Source of the DNA: Treponema_B putidum
GTDB lineage: Bacteria > Spirochaetota > Spirochaetia > Treponematales > Treponemataceae
Length of the DNA: 64,000 nucleotides
Strand: one strand, 5' to 3'
Assembly: GCF_007830595.1 (NCBI RefSeq)
Contig: NZ_VLLD01000007.1
The position numbers were made by a program, and so were the translations under genes. Each line of letters opens with the position of its first letter. Position 1 is the first letter of the stretch. Below are positions 16,118-25,385 of this stretch, piece after piece. The notes beneath the pieces were generated by a model. That model ran no database searches. It was not told the DNA's origin and saw nothing but the letters and a program-made list of their open reading frames with translations.

Positions 16118-18283
16118 ATGGAAAACACTATGAATGAAACAAAAAAAACTAAACGTACTGCAAAAAAAACTAAACAGCATTGCTTGGTTATAGTCGAGTC
16201 TCCTGCAAAGGCTAAGACGATTGAAAAATATTTAGGAAGCGATTATATCGTAAGAGCTTCAATGGGACATTTGATAGATTTACCTAAATCCAGATTGGCA
16301 ATTGATATAGAACATAATTTTACTCCCGAATATATAACGGTTAGAGGCCGTGCTAAAATTTTAAAAGAACTAAAAAAGGAAGCAAAAAAATCTTCGAGTA
16401 TTTTTCTTGCAAGTGATAATGACCGTGAAGGTGAAGCTATAGCTTTTCATTTACAAGAAGCTTTGGTTCCGGAATGTTCTTCTCCGATAAAAAGAATAGT
16501 TTTTAACGAAATAACTCCTAATGCAATTCAAGAAGCCGTAAAAAATCCCATGGATATAGATATGGGAAAGGTTAATGCTCAAAAATCCAGAAGAGTTTTG
16601 GATAGACTGGTAGGTTATAACCTATCTCCTCTTCTTTGGCAAAAAGTAAAAAACGGATTGTCGGCAGGCCGCGTTCAATCCGTTGCATTACGTTTAATCT
16701 GTGAACGGGAAGAAGAAGTTGAAAATTTTATACCGGATGAATATTGGACACTTGACGGAGATTTTAAATACAATAAGACTTCTTTTACAGCCCAGCTTGT
16801 AAAATACAATGACAATAAGCCTGAATTAAAAAATCAAAAAGAAGTTGATGCAATTATAAAAGGATTGAGCTCTTTGCCGGCTTCAATTTCTGATATTAAA
16901 ACAACAGAGAAAAGCATTAGGCCTAGACCTCCGTTTACGACTTCTACATTGCAGCAGGTTGCGGCAAATCGAATAGGTTTTACATCGAAAAAAACAATGC
17001 AAGTAGCCCAGCAGCTTTATGAAGGAGTTGCTGTAGGTTCTAATAGAGTAGGTTTAATTACATATATGCGTACCGATTCGATAAGGATTTCCGATACGGC
17101 AATAGATGCTGTACGTAAGTGGATAAATGAAAATCATCCTAAGGAATTACCTGAAAAACAAAATGTGTATGCTGCAGGAAAAAAAGCTCAAGATGCTCAT
17201 GAGGCAATACGTCCCACTTATGTTGAATATACGCCTGCTTATTTAAAAGAATTTTTAAGCCGTGATCAGTTAAGACTTTATTCTTTAATTTGGGAGAGAT
17301 TTGTTTCAAGCCAAATGAAAAATGCAAAGACAGAGACGGCAAGTTATGAAATAAAAGTAGGAAATGCAATTTTTCGTGCAACCTCTACAAAAATAACCGA
17401 AAAAGGTTTTTACACCGTTACAAAAACATTAATTTCAAAAGATGAAAAAGGATTATCTTTGCCTTCTATGAAAAAGGGAGATGCAATTAGTGTTGAAAAT
17501 TTAAGACCGGAACAGCATTTTACTCAGGGGCCTGCACGCTACACTGATGCAAGTATCGTAAAGATGCTTGAAGAGAAAGGAATAGGCCGGCCTTCTACAT
17601 ATGCTCCTATTATTTCCGTTTTGCTTGAGCGCTATTATGTAACACGATCAAATAAACAACTCGTTCCGACTCAATTAGGTAGAATTATCAACAATCTTTT
17701 AGTCAAAAATTTTTCCGAAATAATAGATGTGAACTTTACTGCCGGAATGGAAAATAAGTTGGACGAAGTTGCCGAAAATAAAATAGAATGGCCTAAGTTG
17801 ATGAAAAGTTTTTACGGCCCATTTAAAGAAAAAGTAGATACCGCTTTGGAAAATATAGAAAGTATTAAAGGTTCATTGGATGAAGTCACGGACATAGTTT
17901 GTGAAAAATGCGGAAATAAGATGGTTAAAAAACTAGGCCGCTTCGGAATGTTTTTAGCTTGCAGTGCTTTCCCTGAATGTAAAAACACGAAATCCATTCC
18001 TTTGGCAAAATGTCCGCGTGAAGGATGCGGCGGAGATATCATTGCCCGTAAATCCAAGAAGAGAGGAAAAGAATTTTACGGATGCACAAATTTTCCTAAA
18101 TGTGATTTTATTTCGCACTTTAAACCAATAAATGCCTCTTGTCCAAAATGCGGATGGTTTATGGTAGAAAAGTATGATAAGAAAAACGGAAACTATAAGG
18201 CTTGTATTAATCCTAATTGCGATTATTTGCACAGCGTAGTAGAAGGTGTAGAAGATGTGGAGGTAGATAGAAGTGATGAATGA
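16118..18283 (+). CDS. topA: DNA topoisomerase I (type IA)
   Basis: This 721-residue enzyme relaxes negative supercoils. The TOPRIM domain begins LVIVESPAKAKTIEKYLG and has the acidic motif LASDNDREGEAIAFHL. The active-site tyrosine is Tyr316 in GLITYMRTDSIR. The C-terminus carries three four-cysteine zinc-ribbon units (from about 590): CEKCGNK...CSAFPEC, CPREGCGG...CTNFPKC and CPKCGW...CINPNC. The N-terminus is lysine/threonine-rich before the TOPRIM. The stop lies within the start region of the next recombinase gene (11-nt overlap). Confidence 0.97.
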   Translation: MENTMNETKKTKRTAKKTKQHCLVIVESPAKAKTIEKYLGSDYIVRASMGHLIDLPKSRLAIDIEHNFTPEYITVRGRAKILKELKKEAKKSSSIFLASDNDREGEAIAFHLQEALVPECSSPIKRIVFNEITPNAIQEAVKNPMDIDMGKVNAQKSRRVLDRLVGYNLSPLLWQKVKNGLSAGRVQSVALRLICEREEEVENFIPDEYWTLDGDFKYNKTSFTAQLVKYNDNKPELKNQKEVDAIIKGLSSLPASISDIKTTEKSIRPRPPFTTSTLQQVAANRIGFTSKKTMQVAQQLYEGVAVGSNRVGLITYMRTDSIRISDTAIDAVRKWINENHPKELPEKQNVYAAGKKAQDAHEAIRPTYVEYTPAYLKEFLSRDQLRLYSLIWERFVSSQMKNAKTETASYEIKVGNAIFRATSTKITEKGFYTVTKTLISKDEKGLSLPSMKKGDAISVENLRPEQHFTQGPARYTDASIVKMLEEKGIGRPSTYAPIISVLLERYYVTRSNKQLVPTQLGRIINNLLVKNFSEIIDVNFTAGMENKLDEVAENKIEWPKLMKSFYGPFKEKVDTALENIESIKGSLDEVTDIVCEKCGNKMVKKLGRFGMFLACSAFPECKNTKSIPLAKCPREGCGGDIIARKSKKRGKEFYGCTNFPKCDFISHFKPINASCPKCGWFMVEKYDKKNGNYKACINPNCDYLHSVVEGVEDVEVDRSDE

Positions 18284-19193
18284 AGTATTTGAAAACTATC
18301 TTTCCTATAGTGCGGGAGTGCGGCAATTTACAAAGGCAACAATAGATTCTTATAAAAATGATTTGATTATTTTTGAAGAATGGCTGAAAGAACTTGAACT
18401 AAATGTTTTTGACTTAAAGGCTTCAGACATTAGAATTTTTATTGCTGAACTTGCCGATAAAAAATTTGCTCCGGCTTCTATTAACAGAATGATGTCTACG
18501 CTAAGAGGTTTTTATAAGTATGCTTTAAGATTTAACTTGACAAAGATAAATCCCATATCTTCTGTAAGAAATTTAAAACTTGCTCAAAAACTTCCGGTGT
18601 TTATGTTTCCAAAACAAGCTCAAGAATTTTGTAAGCTGCCTTCAAATGCAGGTATTTTATGGGAAGCGCGGGATGCTGCTTTATTTGCTTCTCTTTATTC
18701 TACCGGCTGCCGCGTTTCGGAATTAGCCGGACTCAATATAAAAGATTTGGATAAATCTCTTTCCTCTGCCATTGTTTTCGGTAAAGGAAAAAAAGAAAGA
18801 AAGGTATTTTTCGCAGAATTTGCAAAAGAGTATTTAAGAGAGTATTTAAAAGAAAGAACAGTCTTAGTTGAAAAGCATAAAGGAAAAGTTCAAAAAGACA
18901 ATACGGGAAAAATAAGGGATGCTCTTTTTATAAATCAAAAAGCTCAACCCTTAACAAGCAAAGGAATTCGTTATATAATAAACAGGTATGTTGAAGTATC
19001 TCCCGAATTAAAACATCTTTCACCCCATGCTTTTCGGCATAGTTTTGCATCGACATTGATTACACGTGGTGCAGATATAAGGGTTGTACAGGAATTGCTT
19101 GGTCATGAAAGTGTTTCAACCACTCAAAGATATACGCATATTACGGCTGCGCAGCTTCAAAATCTATATAAGGCTGCTCATCCTCATTCATAG
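18273..19193 (+). CDS. xerC: Tyrosine recombinase, XerC/CodV type
   Basis: This 306-residue recombinase has an N-terminal SAM-like core-binding domain (about 1-90) and a catalytic domain with Arg147 (STGCRVSELAGL), a Lys in GKGKKERKV, HAFRH, GHE and nucleophile Tyr287 (QRYTH). GGAGG at about 18259-18263 is best spaced for GTG 18273, though ATG 18276 is possible. It precedes hslVU exactly where codV stands in Bacillus subtilis. It is clearly different in sequence from the recombinase at 13531, so the two probably form the XerC/XerD pair. Confidence 0.9.
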   Translation: MMNEVFENYLSYSAGVRQFTKATIDSYKNDLIIFEEWLKELELNVFDLKASDIRIFIAELADKKFAPASINRMMSTLRGFYKYALRFNLTKINPISSVRNLKLAQKLPVFMFPKQAQEFCKLPSNAGILWEARDAALFASLYSTGCRVSELAGLNIKDLDKSLSSAIVFGKGKKERKVFFAEFAKEYLREYLKERTVLVEKHKGKVQKDNTGKIRDALFINQKAQPLTSKGIRYIINRYVEVSPELKHLSPHAFRHSFASTLITRGADIRVVQELLGHESVSTTQRYTHITAAQLQNLYKAAHPHS

Positions 19194-19202
19194 GAGTTTT
19201 AG

Positions 19203-19739
19203 ATGAGTCAAAAAATGAGAAGTACTACGGTGATTGCCGTAAGAAAAGACGGAAAAATTGTTATGGCCGGAGACGGACAGGTAACCATGGGCGAAACCGT
19301 TATGAAAGGAAATGCCCGAAAGGTAAGAAAAATTTATGACGGAAAAATTATCACAGGTTTTGCCGGTGCAACGGCTGATGCCTTTACTCTTTTGGAAAAG
19401 TTTGAAATCAGGGTAAAAGAATTTTCAGGAGATCTGACCAGAGCTGCTGTAGAGCTTGCAAAAGATTGGCGTACCGATAAGATGTTAAAAAATTTAGAAG
19501 CCCTCTTACTTGTGGCCGATGCAAAAACTACTCTTTTAATTTCAGGAAACGGAGATGTTATCGAACCTGAAGAAGATGTACTTGCTATAGGCTCCGGAGG
19601 AAACTATGCCTATGCTTCGGCTTTGGCTTTGATGCAAAACACAAACCTTTCCGCCCGTGAAATTGCAGAGAAGAGTTTACAGATTGCAGGAAAAATATGT
19701 ATTTACACAAACGGAAAAATAGTTATGGAGGAAATATAA
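19203..19739 (+). CDS. hslV: ATP-dependent protease peptidase subunit HslV
   Basis: This 178-residue N-terminal-nucleophile peptidase forms the HslV (ClpQ) double ring. The mature core STTVIAVRKDGKIVMAGDGQ and NARKVRKIYDGKIITGFAG are family hallmarks. The expected catalytic Thr is residue 8, so the seven-residue MSQKMRS leader must be removed, or translation could start at Met5. Enterobacterial HslV loses only Met. AGGAG sits at a good distance from ATG 19203. The stop TAA shares a base with the hslU ATG. Confidence 0.95.
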   Translation: MSQKMRSTTVIAVRKDGKIVMAGDGQVTMGETVMKGNARKVRKIYDGKIITGFAGATADAFTLLEKFEIRVKEFSGDLTRAAVELAKDWRTDKMLKNLEALLLVADAKTTLLISGNGDVIEPEEDVLAIGSGGNYAYASALALMQNTNLSAREIAEKSLQIAGKICIYTNGKIVMEEI

Positions 19740-21196
19740 TGAACGAAGAATTAAAAGATTTGACGCCTAAACAAACTGTTGCAGAACTGGATAAATATAT
19801 CATAGGACAAAACAAGGCGAAGAGGGCTGTTGCTATTGCTCTTCGTAACAGAATGCGCCGTCTCAAACTTCCCGAAGAAATCAGAGACGAAATAGCTCCT
19901 AAAAATATTTTGATGATAGGGCCTACGGGTGTAGGTAAGACAGAAATTGCAAGAAGGCTTGCAAAACTGTCAGGAGCTCCCTTTTTAAAGGTAGAAGCTA
20001 CAAAGTATACTGAAGTCGGCTATGTAGGCCGCGATGTCGAATCTATGGTTCGGGATTTAATGGCTGTGGGATACACAATGGTAAAAGGCGAAATGCAGGA
20101 AAAACTGAAAGAACAGGCAGAAAAAAATACCGAAGAATCTTTATTGGATTTGCTTTTGCCCGGTTCAAATAAAAAGAAAACTAATACAGCTGCCGCTCAG
20201 CCGCAAGATGCTTCTCATGTCTCTGCCGGAACACCGATAAGTATTCCAAGTATGAACTCTCCGGCACCTGTTGAAGAGCATAAAGCTCAAAATGAAAACG
20301 ATATGAGCGGCACACGAGAAAAATTCCGAACAATGCTCCGTGAGGGTAAACTTGAAGATAAGATGGTTGAGGTTACTATTTCTCCATCCATGGGAGCACC
20401 CACATTCGAATTTTTTGCAGGCGGTTCAAATATGGAAGATATAGAATCTGCAATGTCAAATATTTCCAACATGCTTATGGGAGGCGCAAAATCAAAACGT
20501 AAAAATGTAAGCATAAAAGAAGCCAGAGAAATTATAATGGCTGAACAGCTTGACCGTATGGTAGATCATGATAAGGTAACGGATGAGGCAAAACAAAGAG
20601 TTGAGCAAATGGGAATTATATTTATTGATGAAATCGATAAAGTTGCTTCCCGTTCCGATCGAGGCGGCGGTCCCGATGTTTCAAGAGAGGGGGTTCAGCG
20701 CGATATTCTTCCTATAGTTGAAGGCTCAAAGGTTTCCACTAAGTACGGTGTTGTCGATACGCGCCACATTCTTTTTATAGCGGCCGGTGCTTTCAGCGTA
20801 TCAAAGCCTAGCGATTTGATTCCTGAATTTCAAGGGCGTTTTCCGTTACGTGTAGAACTTGAAGCCTTGCATGCAGAAGATTTTAAACGCATTCTTCTTG
20901 AACCTAAAAATGCTTTGACCAAACAGTACGCAGAGCTTTTGCAAACTGAAGGCGTAAAAATTGAATTTTTGGATGAAGCTATTGATAGAATGAGCTTTTT
21001 AGCTGCCGATGTAAACAGCAAAAACGAAAATATTGGGGCAAGAAGGCTCCATACGATTATGGAAATGCTTTTGGAAGATATTTCGTTTAATGCAAGCGAA
21101 ATGGGAGGCGAAACGGTAAAAATCGATGTAGCCTATGTTGATGAAAGGTTAAAGGATATAGTACAGGACCAGGATTTATCCCGATATATTCTATAA
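19739..21196 (+). CDS. hslU: ATP-dependent protease ATPase subunit HslU
   Basis: This 485-residue AAA+ unfoldase partners HslV. It begins LTPKQTVAELDKYIIGQ, with Walker A GPTGVGKTEIARRL, the pore motif VGYVGRDVESMVRDL and Walker B IIFIDEIDKV. An I-domain of about 150 residues (roughly 115-260) is partly low complexity (Asn/Ala/Ser/Pro). ATG 19739 is chosen because GGAGG lies just upstream and it overlaps the hslV stop (TAATG). The in-frame extension back to 19697 lies inside hslV. Confidence 0.96.
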   Translation: MNEELKDLTPKQTVAELDKYIIGQNKAKRAVAIALRNRMRRLKLPEEIRDEIAPKNILMIGPTGVGKTEIARRLAKLSGAPFLKVEATKYTEVGYVGRDVESMVRDLMAVGYTMVKGEMQEKLKEQAEKNTEESLLDLLLPGSNKKKTNTAAAQPQDASHVSAGTPISIPSMNSPAPVEEHKAQNENDMSGTREKFRTMLREGKLEDKMVEVTISPSMGAPTFEFFAGGSNMEDIESAMSNISNMLMGGAKSKRKNVSIKEAREIIMAEQLDRMVDHDKVTDEAKQRVEQMGIIFIDEIDKVASRSDRGGGPDVSREGVQRDILPIVEGSKVSTKYGVVDTRHILFIAAGAFSVSKPSDLIPEFQGRFPLRVELEALHAEDFKRILLEPKNALTKQYAELLQTEGVKIEFLDEAIDRMSFLAADVNSKNENIGARRLHTIMEMLLEDISFNASEMGGETVKIDVAYVDERLKDIVQDQDLSRYIL

Positions 21197-21247
21197 TATG
21201 GTTAAGGGGTATTTAAAATTTGCCGAAAATGTTCTTAGGAGTGAATT

Positions 21248-21667
21248 ATGGGTTTTAATAGTTTTTTAAGAACAACTGATATATTGCACAGAGCCTTGGA
21301 TGTGAGCTCTTTGCGCTATACCGTTACGTCAAATAACCTTGCAAATTCGGATGTTCCTAATTTTAAGAGGACTGAGGTAAATTTTGAATCGGAACTAAAA
21401 AGGGCATTTGATTCGGAAAAAAATGCAAAAGGAGCTTTTCAGCTTGCAACAACTCATCCCTTGCACATAAAATCAAATGAGCCTATAGATTATAAAACGG
21501 TTGAGCCTGTGCGTGTTTTGGATTATTTGACTGCCGAAAAAGCAAACGGAAATAATGTAAACCCTGAAGATGAAGCTATGAAGGTATTGAAGATTCAAAT
21601 GCAGTATCAGCTTTTAAGTATGATGGCAGGTTTTCAGTACAATCAGGTACAATCGGTTTTAAAGTAG
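21248..21667 (+). CDS. flgB: Flagellar basal-body rod protein FlgB
   Basis: This 139-residue proximal rod protein has the N-terminal rod/hook heptad helix with VTSNNLANSDVPNFKR and a C-terminal helix (MKVLKIQMQYQLLSMMAGF), the two ends that form the coiled-coil core of axial proteins. It starts the flagellar block. TAGGAG precedes the ATG. In spirochaetes the rod belongs to periplasmic flagella. Confidence 0.95.
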   Translation: MGFNSFLRTTDILHRALDVSSLRYTVTSNNLANSDVPNFKRTEVNFESELKRAFDSEKNAKGAFQLATTHPLHIKSNEPIDYKTVEPVRVLDYLTAEKANGNNVNPEDEAMKVLKIQMQYQLLSMMAGFQYNQVQSVLK

Positions 21668-21690
21668 AATAAGGAATCGGAGGAAAAAAT

Positions 21691-22146
21691 ATGGGATTGT
21701 TTACGAGTATAAATATTGCAGCTACGGGAATGGGTGTAGAGCGTCTTAGAACCGATGTAATATCAAACAATATTGCAAACGCTTCAAGCTTGGAAACCCA
21801 AGAAGGCGGCCCTTTTAAAAGAAGCCGTGTAATAGTCGGCCAAAAGAAAAGCGGTATCGACTGGCAGACTCCTTTTACTCCTCAAAATGTAGAAAGAGGA
21901 GTAGGTGAGGGCGTTAAAGTTCTTTCGATAGAAAAAGATACTTCCGATACCCGTTGGGTTTATGATCCGACCCATCCTAAGGCCTTAAAGTACGGCCCTA
22001 ATGAAGGATATGTAGAGTACCCGAATGTAAACATAGTTACCGAAATGGTAGATTTAATTTCGGCTTCAAGGGCTTATGAGGCAAACCTTGCCGTTGTAAA
22101 CGGTGCAAAAGATATGTTCCAAAGAGCCTTGGATATTGCAAGATAA
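21691..22146 (+). CDS. flgC: Flagellar basal-body rod protein FlgC
   Basis: This 151-residue proximal rod protein shows the axial-protein motif RTDVISNNIANASSLET near the N-terminus. The C-terminus carries the FlgC-typical YVEYPNVNIVTEMVDLISAS, then RAYEANLAVVNGAKDM. It follows flgB by 23 nt with GGAGG upstream, in the usual flgB-flgC-fliE order. Confidence 0.96.
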   Translation: MGLFTSINIAATGMGVERLRTDVISNNIANASSLETQEGGPFKRSRVIVGQKKSGIDWQTPFTPQNVERGVGEGVKVLSIEKDTSDTRWVYDPTHPKALKYGPNEGYVEYPNVNIVTEMVDLISASRAYEANLAVVNGAKDMFQRALDIAR

Positions 22147-22181
22147 AATGAACGATAAAATATTTTAGTGGGAGGAAAAAA

Positions 22182-22547
22182 ATGGTAAACGCTGTAAATG
22201 TTGCAAATGTAAATTCGGTGCCGGGATTTTTGGATGTTCCGAAAATTAATGCTGTTGTTACCGATAACTTTAGAGCCAAAATGGTTTCAAATACCGACAT
22301 GATTGAGCTTGCTGCAAATAAAGAAGCTGCAAGTTTTGAGCAGACAATTTTAAAAGCATTCGACAGCATGAATGCAAAGCAAACAAACATGGACAAATTG
22401 GGAGAACAAATGATTGTCGATCCCGAATCGGTCGATGTTCATGATATAACGATGGGAATGGCCGAAGCAAGTTTGTCGCTTAAATTAGCGCAAACCATAA
22501 TCGACCGTTTAGTAAAAACTTGGAATGATATTACTACAACGAGATAA
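22182..22547 (+). CDS. fliE: Flagellar hook-basal body complex protein FliE
   Basis: This 121-residue protein connects the MS ring to the rod. The C-terminal segment VDVHDITMGMAEASLSLKLA followed by QTIIDRLVKTWNDI matches FliE, and the middle contains SFEQTILKAFDSMNAKQ. The first 40 residues are variable. It has a GGAGG ribosome site. A hairpin lies between it and fliF (22557-22582). Confidence 0.93.
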   Translation: MVNAVNVANVNSVPGFLDVPKINAVVTDNFRAKMVSNTDMIELAANKEAASFEQTILKAFDSMNAKQTNMDKLGEQMIVDPESVDVHDITMGMAEASLSLKLAQTIIDRLVKTWNDITTTR

Positions 22548-22556
22548 AAATAGGCT

Positions 22557-22582
22557 GCAAGACTTTTAACTTAAAGTCTTGC
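22557..22582 (+). other. Hairpin between fliE and fliF
   Basis: GCAAGACTTT (22557-22566) and AAAGTCTTGC (22573-22582) form a perfect 10-bp stem with a 6-nt loop. No U-run follows, so it is not a classical terminator. It may stabilise mRNA ends or help set different FliE and FliF levels. Confidence 0.65.
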
Positions 22583-22610
22583 AAAGCTCGTTCAGTACAT
22601 GGGGGGAAAC

Positions 22611-24314
22611 ATGAACGAAAAGTTTAACAATCTAAAAACAAAGTTTGGGACGCTTTGGGGAAAATGGACAAAGCTCCAAAAAGGAATCATCATCGGGGTA
22701 ATTGTACTTGCTCTGGTGTTGGTTGTAGTTCTCGGTAGATGGTCTTCAAAACCGACATCAGTAGCCGTAATAGACATGGCGATAACCGATATTGATCTGC
22801 GGGATAGAATTATCTTGCGCATTAATGAAGAAAATGTAAAAACTGAAATCTCTTCCGATGGGATAATTTCGGTTGCCGATGAAGCAACAGCCAGAAGGAT
22901 GAGGGCTATTTTGATTCGTGAAGATTTAATACCTAACAATACAAGTCCTTGGGCATTCTTTGATGTTGAACGCTACTCGCGTACGGAATTTGACCGTGAG
23001 GTTGATTTACGCCGTGCAATTACTGAGGAAGTAAAGAGACACTTAAAAGCCTTGGACGATATTGATGATGCCAATGTTATCGTCCGAATACCGGAAAAAG
23101 CTTTATTTGAATCGGAACAGCTTCCTGCAACTGCGACCGTAGTTATTTATCCTGCTCCCGGAAGTGATATTTCGGCCAATCGAAAGAAAATAGAAGGTAT
23201 CCAAAAGATGCTCAGGCTTGCGGTTCCGGGATTAAAAAATGAAGATATTACGATAAGCGATGCTTCCGGAATTCCTTTAAACGATTTTGAAATCATGAAA
23301 GATGCCGACCGCTTAACTCTAATTGAGAAGCAGCAAAAGTTTATTGCTAAACTTGAAAGGCAATATGGAGCCAACATACTGACTCCTTTACAAAAAATAT
23401 ACGGTGAAGACAGAGTTAGAGATATAAACGTTAAAATTGATATGGATATGTCTGAACGTTCTGCCGATACGACCGAAATACGCCCTACAGTTATCAAAGA
23501 AGATAATCCTGAGACTTCTTATGATGATTCTCAAGTAGTTCAATCGGTTACGGTAAGTTCGGAAAATGCAACCACTATCTGGGAAGGAAGCGGAATAAAT
23601 CCTCAAGGGCCTGTGGGAACCGAGGGACAAACTCCTCCTTCTTATCAGGACACAAGAAATTTAGTGGGACGCTCGACTCAGACCATCACAAAGGAAAACC
23701 ATCTTGTAAGTTCAAGCCAGATAAAAGAAGTCTTCCTTCCAAAAATGGGAAGAAGGACCGTATCGGTAAACATTGACGGTGTTTGGGAAAAGAAAAAAGA
23801 CGTAAACGGAAAATATATTATTAAAAACGGTATGATTGAAAGAGAATATAAACCTCTTTCTTCTGAAGAAATAAAGCAGGCCGAAAAAATAATTAAAGAT
23901 GCCATAGGATTTGATGCAAGCCGAAAAGATTCCGTAAGTGTTGTAAATGTTAAGGTTGATAGAACATCTCAGTTTGAACTGGAAGATAGGGAATATTTTA
24001 AAGCTCTGCAAAGGCAAACCATATTCTTGCTTTCACTGGCGGGAATAGCATTAATATTACTCTTCTTTATATTGTATAGAATTATAAGCCGTGAGATTGA
24101 AAGAAGAAAAAGGCTCCGCGAAGAAGAACTTCTGCGTCAGGCACAGTTGGAGCGTGAAAGAATGTTGTATGATCAGCAAATGGCTGATGCCGATGTTTCA
24201 ATGACGGTTGAAGAGAGAAGACGTCAGGAGCTTCAAGAAAATGCCATCAATATGGCTAGGGAACATCCTGAAGATGTTGCTCTCTTAATTAGAACTTGGC
24301 TCATGGAGGAATAA
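22611..24314 (+). CDS. fliF: Flagellar MS-ring protein FliF
   Basis: This 567-residue membrane protein builds the MS ring. It has an N-terminal TM helix (about 25-45), the periplasmic ring-building motifs (VRIPEKALFESEQLPATATV and KIEGIQKMLRLAVPGLKNED), and a second TM (about 465-490). An acidic/arginine-rich cytoplasmic tail follows, ending in the FliG-binding EHPEDVALLIRTWL. I chose ATG 22611 because an in-frame ATG at 22599 is part of the ribosome-binding site itself (ATGGGGGGAAAC). Confidence 0.96.
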   Translation: MNEKFNNLKTKFGTLWGKWTKLQKGIIIGVIVLALVLVVVLGRWSSKPTSVAVIDMAITDIDLRDRIILRINEENVKTEISSDGIISVADEATARRMRAILIREDLIPNNTSPWAFFDVERYSRTEFDREVDLRRAITEEVKRHLKALDDIDDANVIVRIPEKALFESEQLPATATVVIYPAPGSDISANRKKIEGIQKMLRLAVPGLKNEDITISDASGIPLNDFEIMKDADRLTLIEKQQKFIAKLERQYGANILTPLQKIYGEDRVRDINVKIDMDMSERSADTTEIRPTVIKEDNPETSYDDSQVVQSVTVSSENATTIWEGSGINPQGPVGTEGQTPPSYQDTRNLVGRSTQTITKENHLVSSSQIKEVFLPKMGRRTVSVNIDGVWEKKKDVNGKYIIKNGMIEREYKPLSSEEIKQAEKIIKDAIGFDASRKDSVSVVNVKVDRTSQFELEDREYFKALQRQTIFLLSLAGIALILLFFILYRIISREIERRKRLREEELLRQAQLERERMLYDQQMADADVSMTVEERRRQELQENAINMAREHPEDVALLIRTWLMEE

Positions 24315-24315
24315 T

Positions 24316-25365
24316 ATGGCTGTATCACCTGCAAAAGAAAGAGGAAGTTCAAAAAAAGGTAAGGATATTAATTCTCTTACCGGAAGGCAAAAAGCCGCTA
24401 TATTTTTGGTATCTCTCGGAGGTGAAATCTCCGCTAAAATAATGGAACGCCTTCGTGAAGATGAAGTTGAAAAAATAGTTTTTGAAATTGCAAGAACTGA
24501 AAGTGTTGAAGCTGAATTAAAAGATGCCGTTCTCCAAGAGTTTCAGGATTTAATGGCGGCTCAAAACTTTATCACAACCGGCGGTATAGATTATGCAAGA
24601 GATGTTCTGGAAAAAACTTTCGGAAGTCAAAAAGCTATTGAGATAATAAATAGACTCACTAGCTCTCTGCAAGTTCGTCCCTTCGATTTTATTCGAAGAA
24701 CGGATCCTGCACACTTATTGAACTTCATTCAGCAAGAGCATCCGCAGACAATAGCTTTGATCCTTGCCTACCTTGAACCGCAAAAAGCATCGGTGATTTT
24801 GCAAAATCTTCCCGATGAAATTCAAAGCGATGTAGCAAGACGCGTTGCAACTATGGATACAACTTCCCCCGATGTTCTCCGTGAAGTTGAACGCGTTTTG
24901 GAAAAGAAACTGTCTACTGTTTCAAGTGAAGACTATACTGCAGCGGGCGGTGTCGACAGCATCGTTGAGATTCTTAACCTTGTTGACCGTTCTTCTGAAA
25001 AATCCATTATCGAATCTCTTGAAGACGAAGATCCCGACTTGGCAGAAGAAATCAAGAAGAAGATGTTTGTATTCGAAGACATTGTTATGCTTGACGATAG
25101 ATCCATCAGTAAGGTCTTGCGTGAAGTTAATAATGATGAAATGGCTAAGGCTCTTAAACAAGTTGATGCTGAAGTTCAAGATAAGATATTTAGGAATATG
25201 TCTAAACGTGCAGGTGCCATGCTCCGCGATGAAATGGAATACATGGGACCGATACGTGTTAAGGATGTTGAAGAAGCTCAACAAAAGATTGTTTCGATTA
25301 TCAGGCACTTGGAAGATAAGGGTGAAATTGTTATCGCCAGATCCGAAGAGGATGAATTGGTATAA
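24316..25365 (+). CDS. fliG: Flagellar motor switch protein FliG
   Basis: This 349-residue switch protein opens with LTGRQKAAIFLVSLGGEISAKI. It contains the EHPQTIALILAYL and RVATMDTTSPDVL motifs, and a C-terminal torque domain with the charged DLAEEIKKKMFVFEDIVMLDDRSI-type helix that meets the stator. FliG binds the FliF tail. It starts 1 nt after the fliF stop. Confidence 0.97.
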   Translation: MAVSPAKERGSSKKGKDINSLTGRQKAAIFLVSLGGEISAKIMERLREDEVEKIVFEIARTESVEAELKDAVLQEFQDLMAAQNFITTGGIDYARDVLEKTFGSQKAIEIINRLTSSLQVRPFDFIRRTDPAHLLNFIQQEHPQTIALILAYLEPQKASVILQNLPDEIQSDVARRVATMDTTSPDVLREVERVLEKKLSTVSSEDYTAAGGVDSIVEILNLVDRSSEKSIIESLEDEDPDLAEEIKKKMFVFEDIVMLDDRSISKVLREVNNDEMAKALKQVDAEVQDKIFRNMSKRAGAMLRDEMEYMGPIRVKDVEEAQQKIVSIIRHLEDKGEIVIARSEEDELV

Positions 25366-25385
25366 AATAAAACGGAGAATTGCTT

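Noticed and set aside
13531..19193. Integrated element, suggested by two tyrosine recombinase genes
   Set aside because: Both are of Xer type, sit among housekeeping genes in conserved order, and no att repeats or cargo genes are seen.
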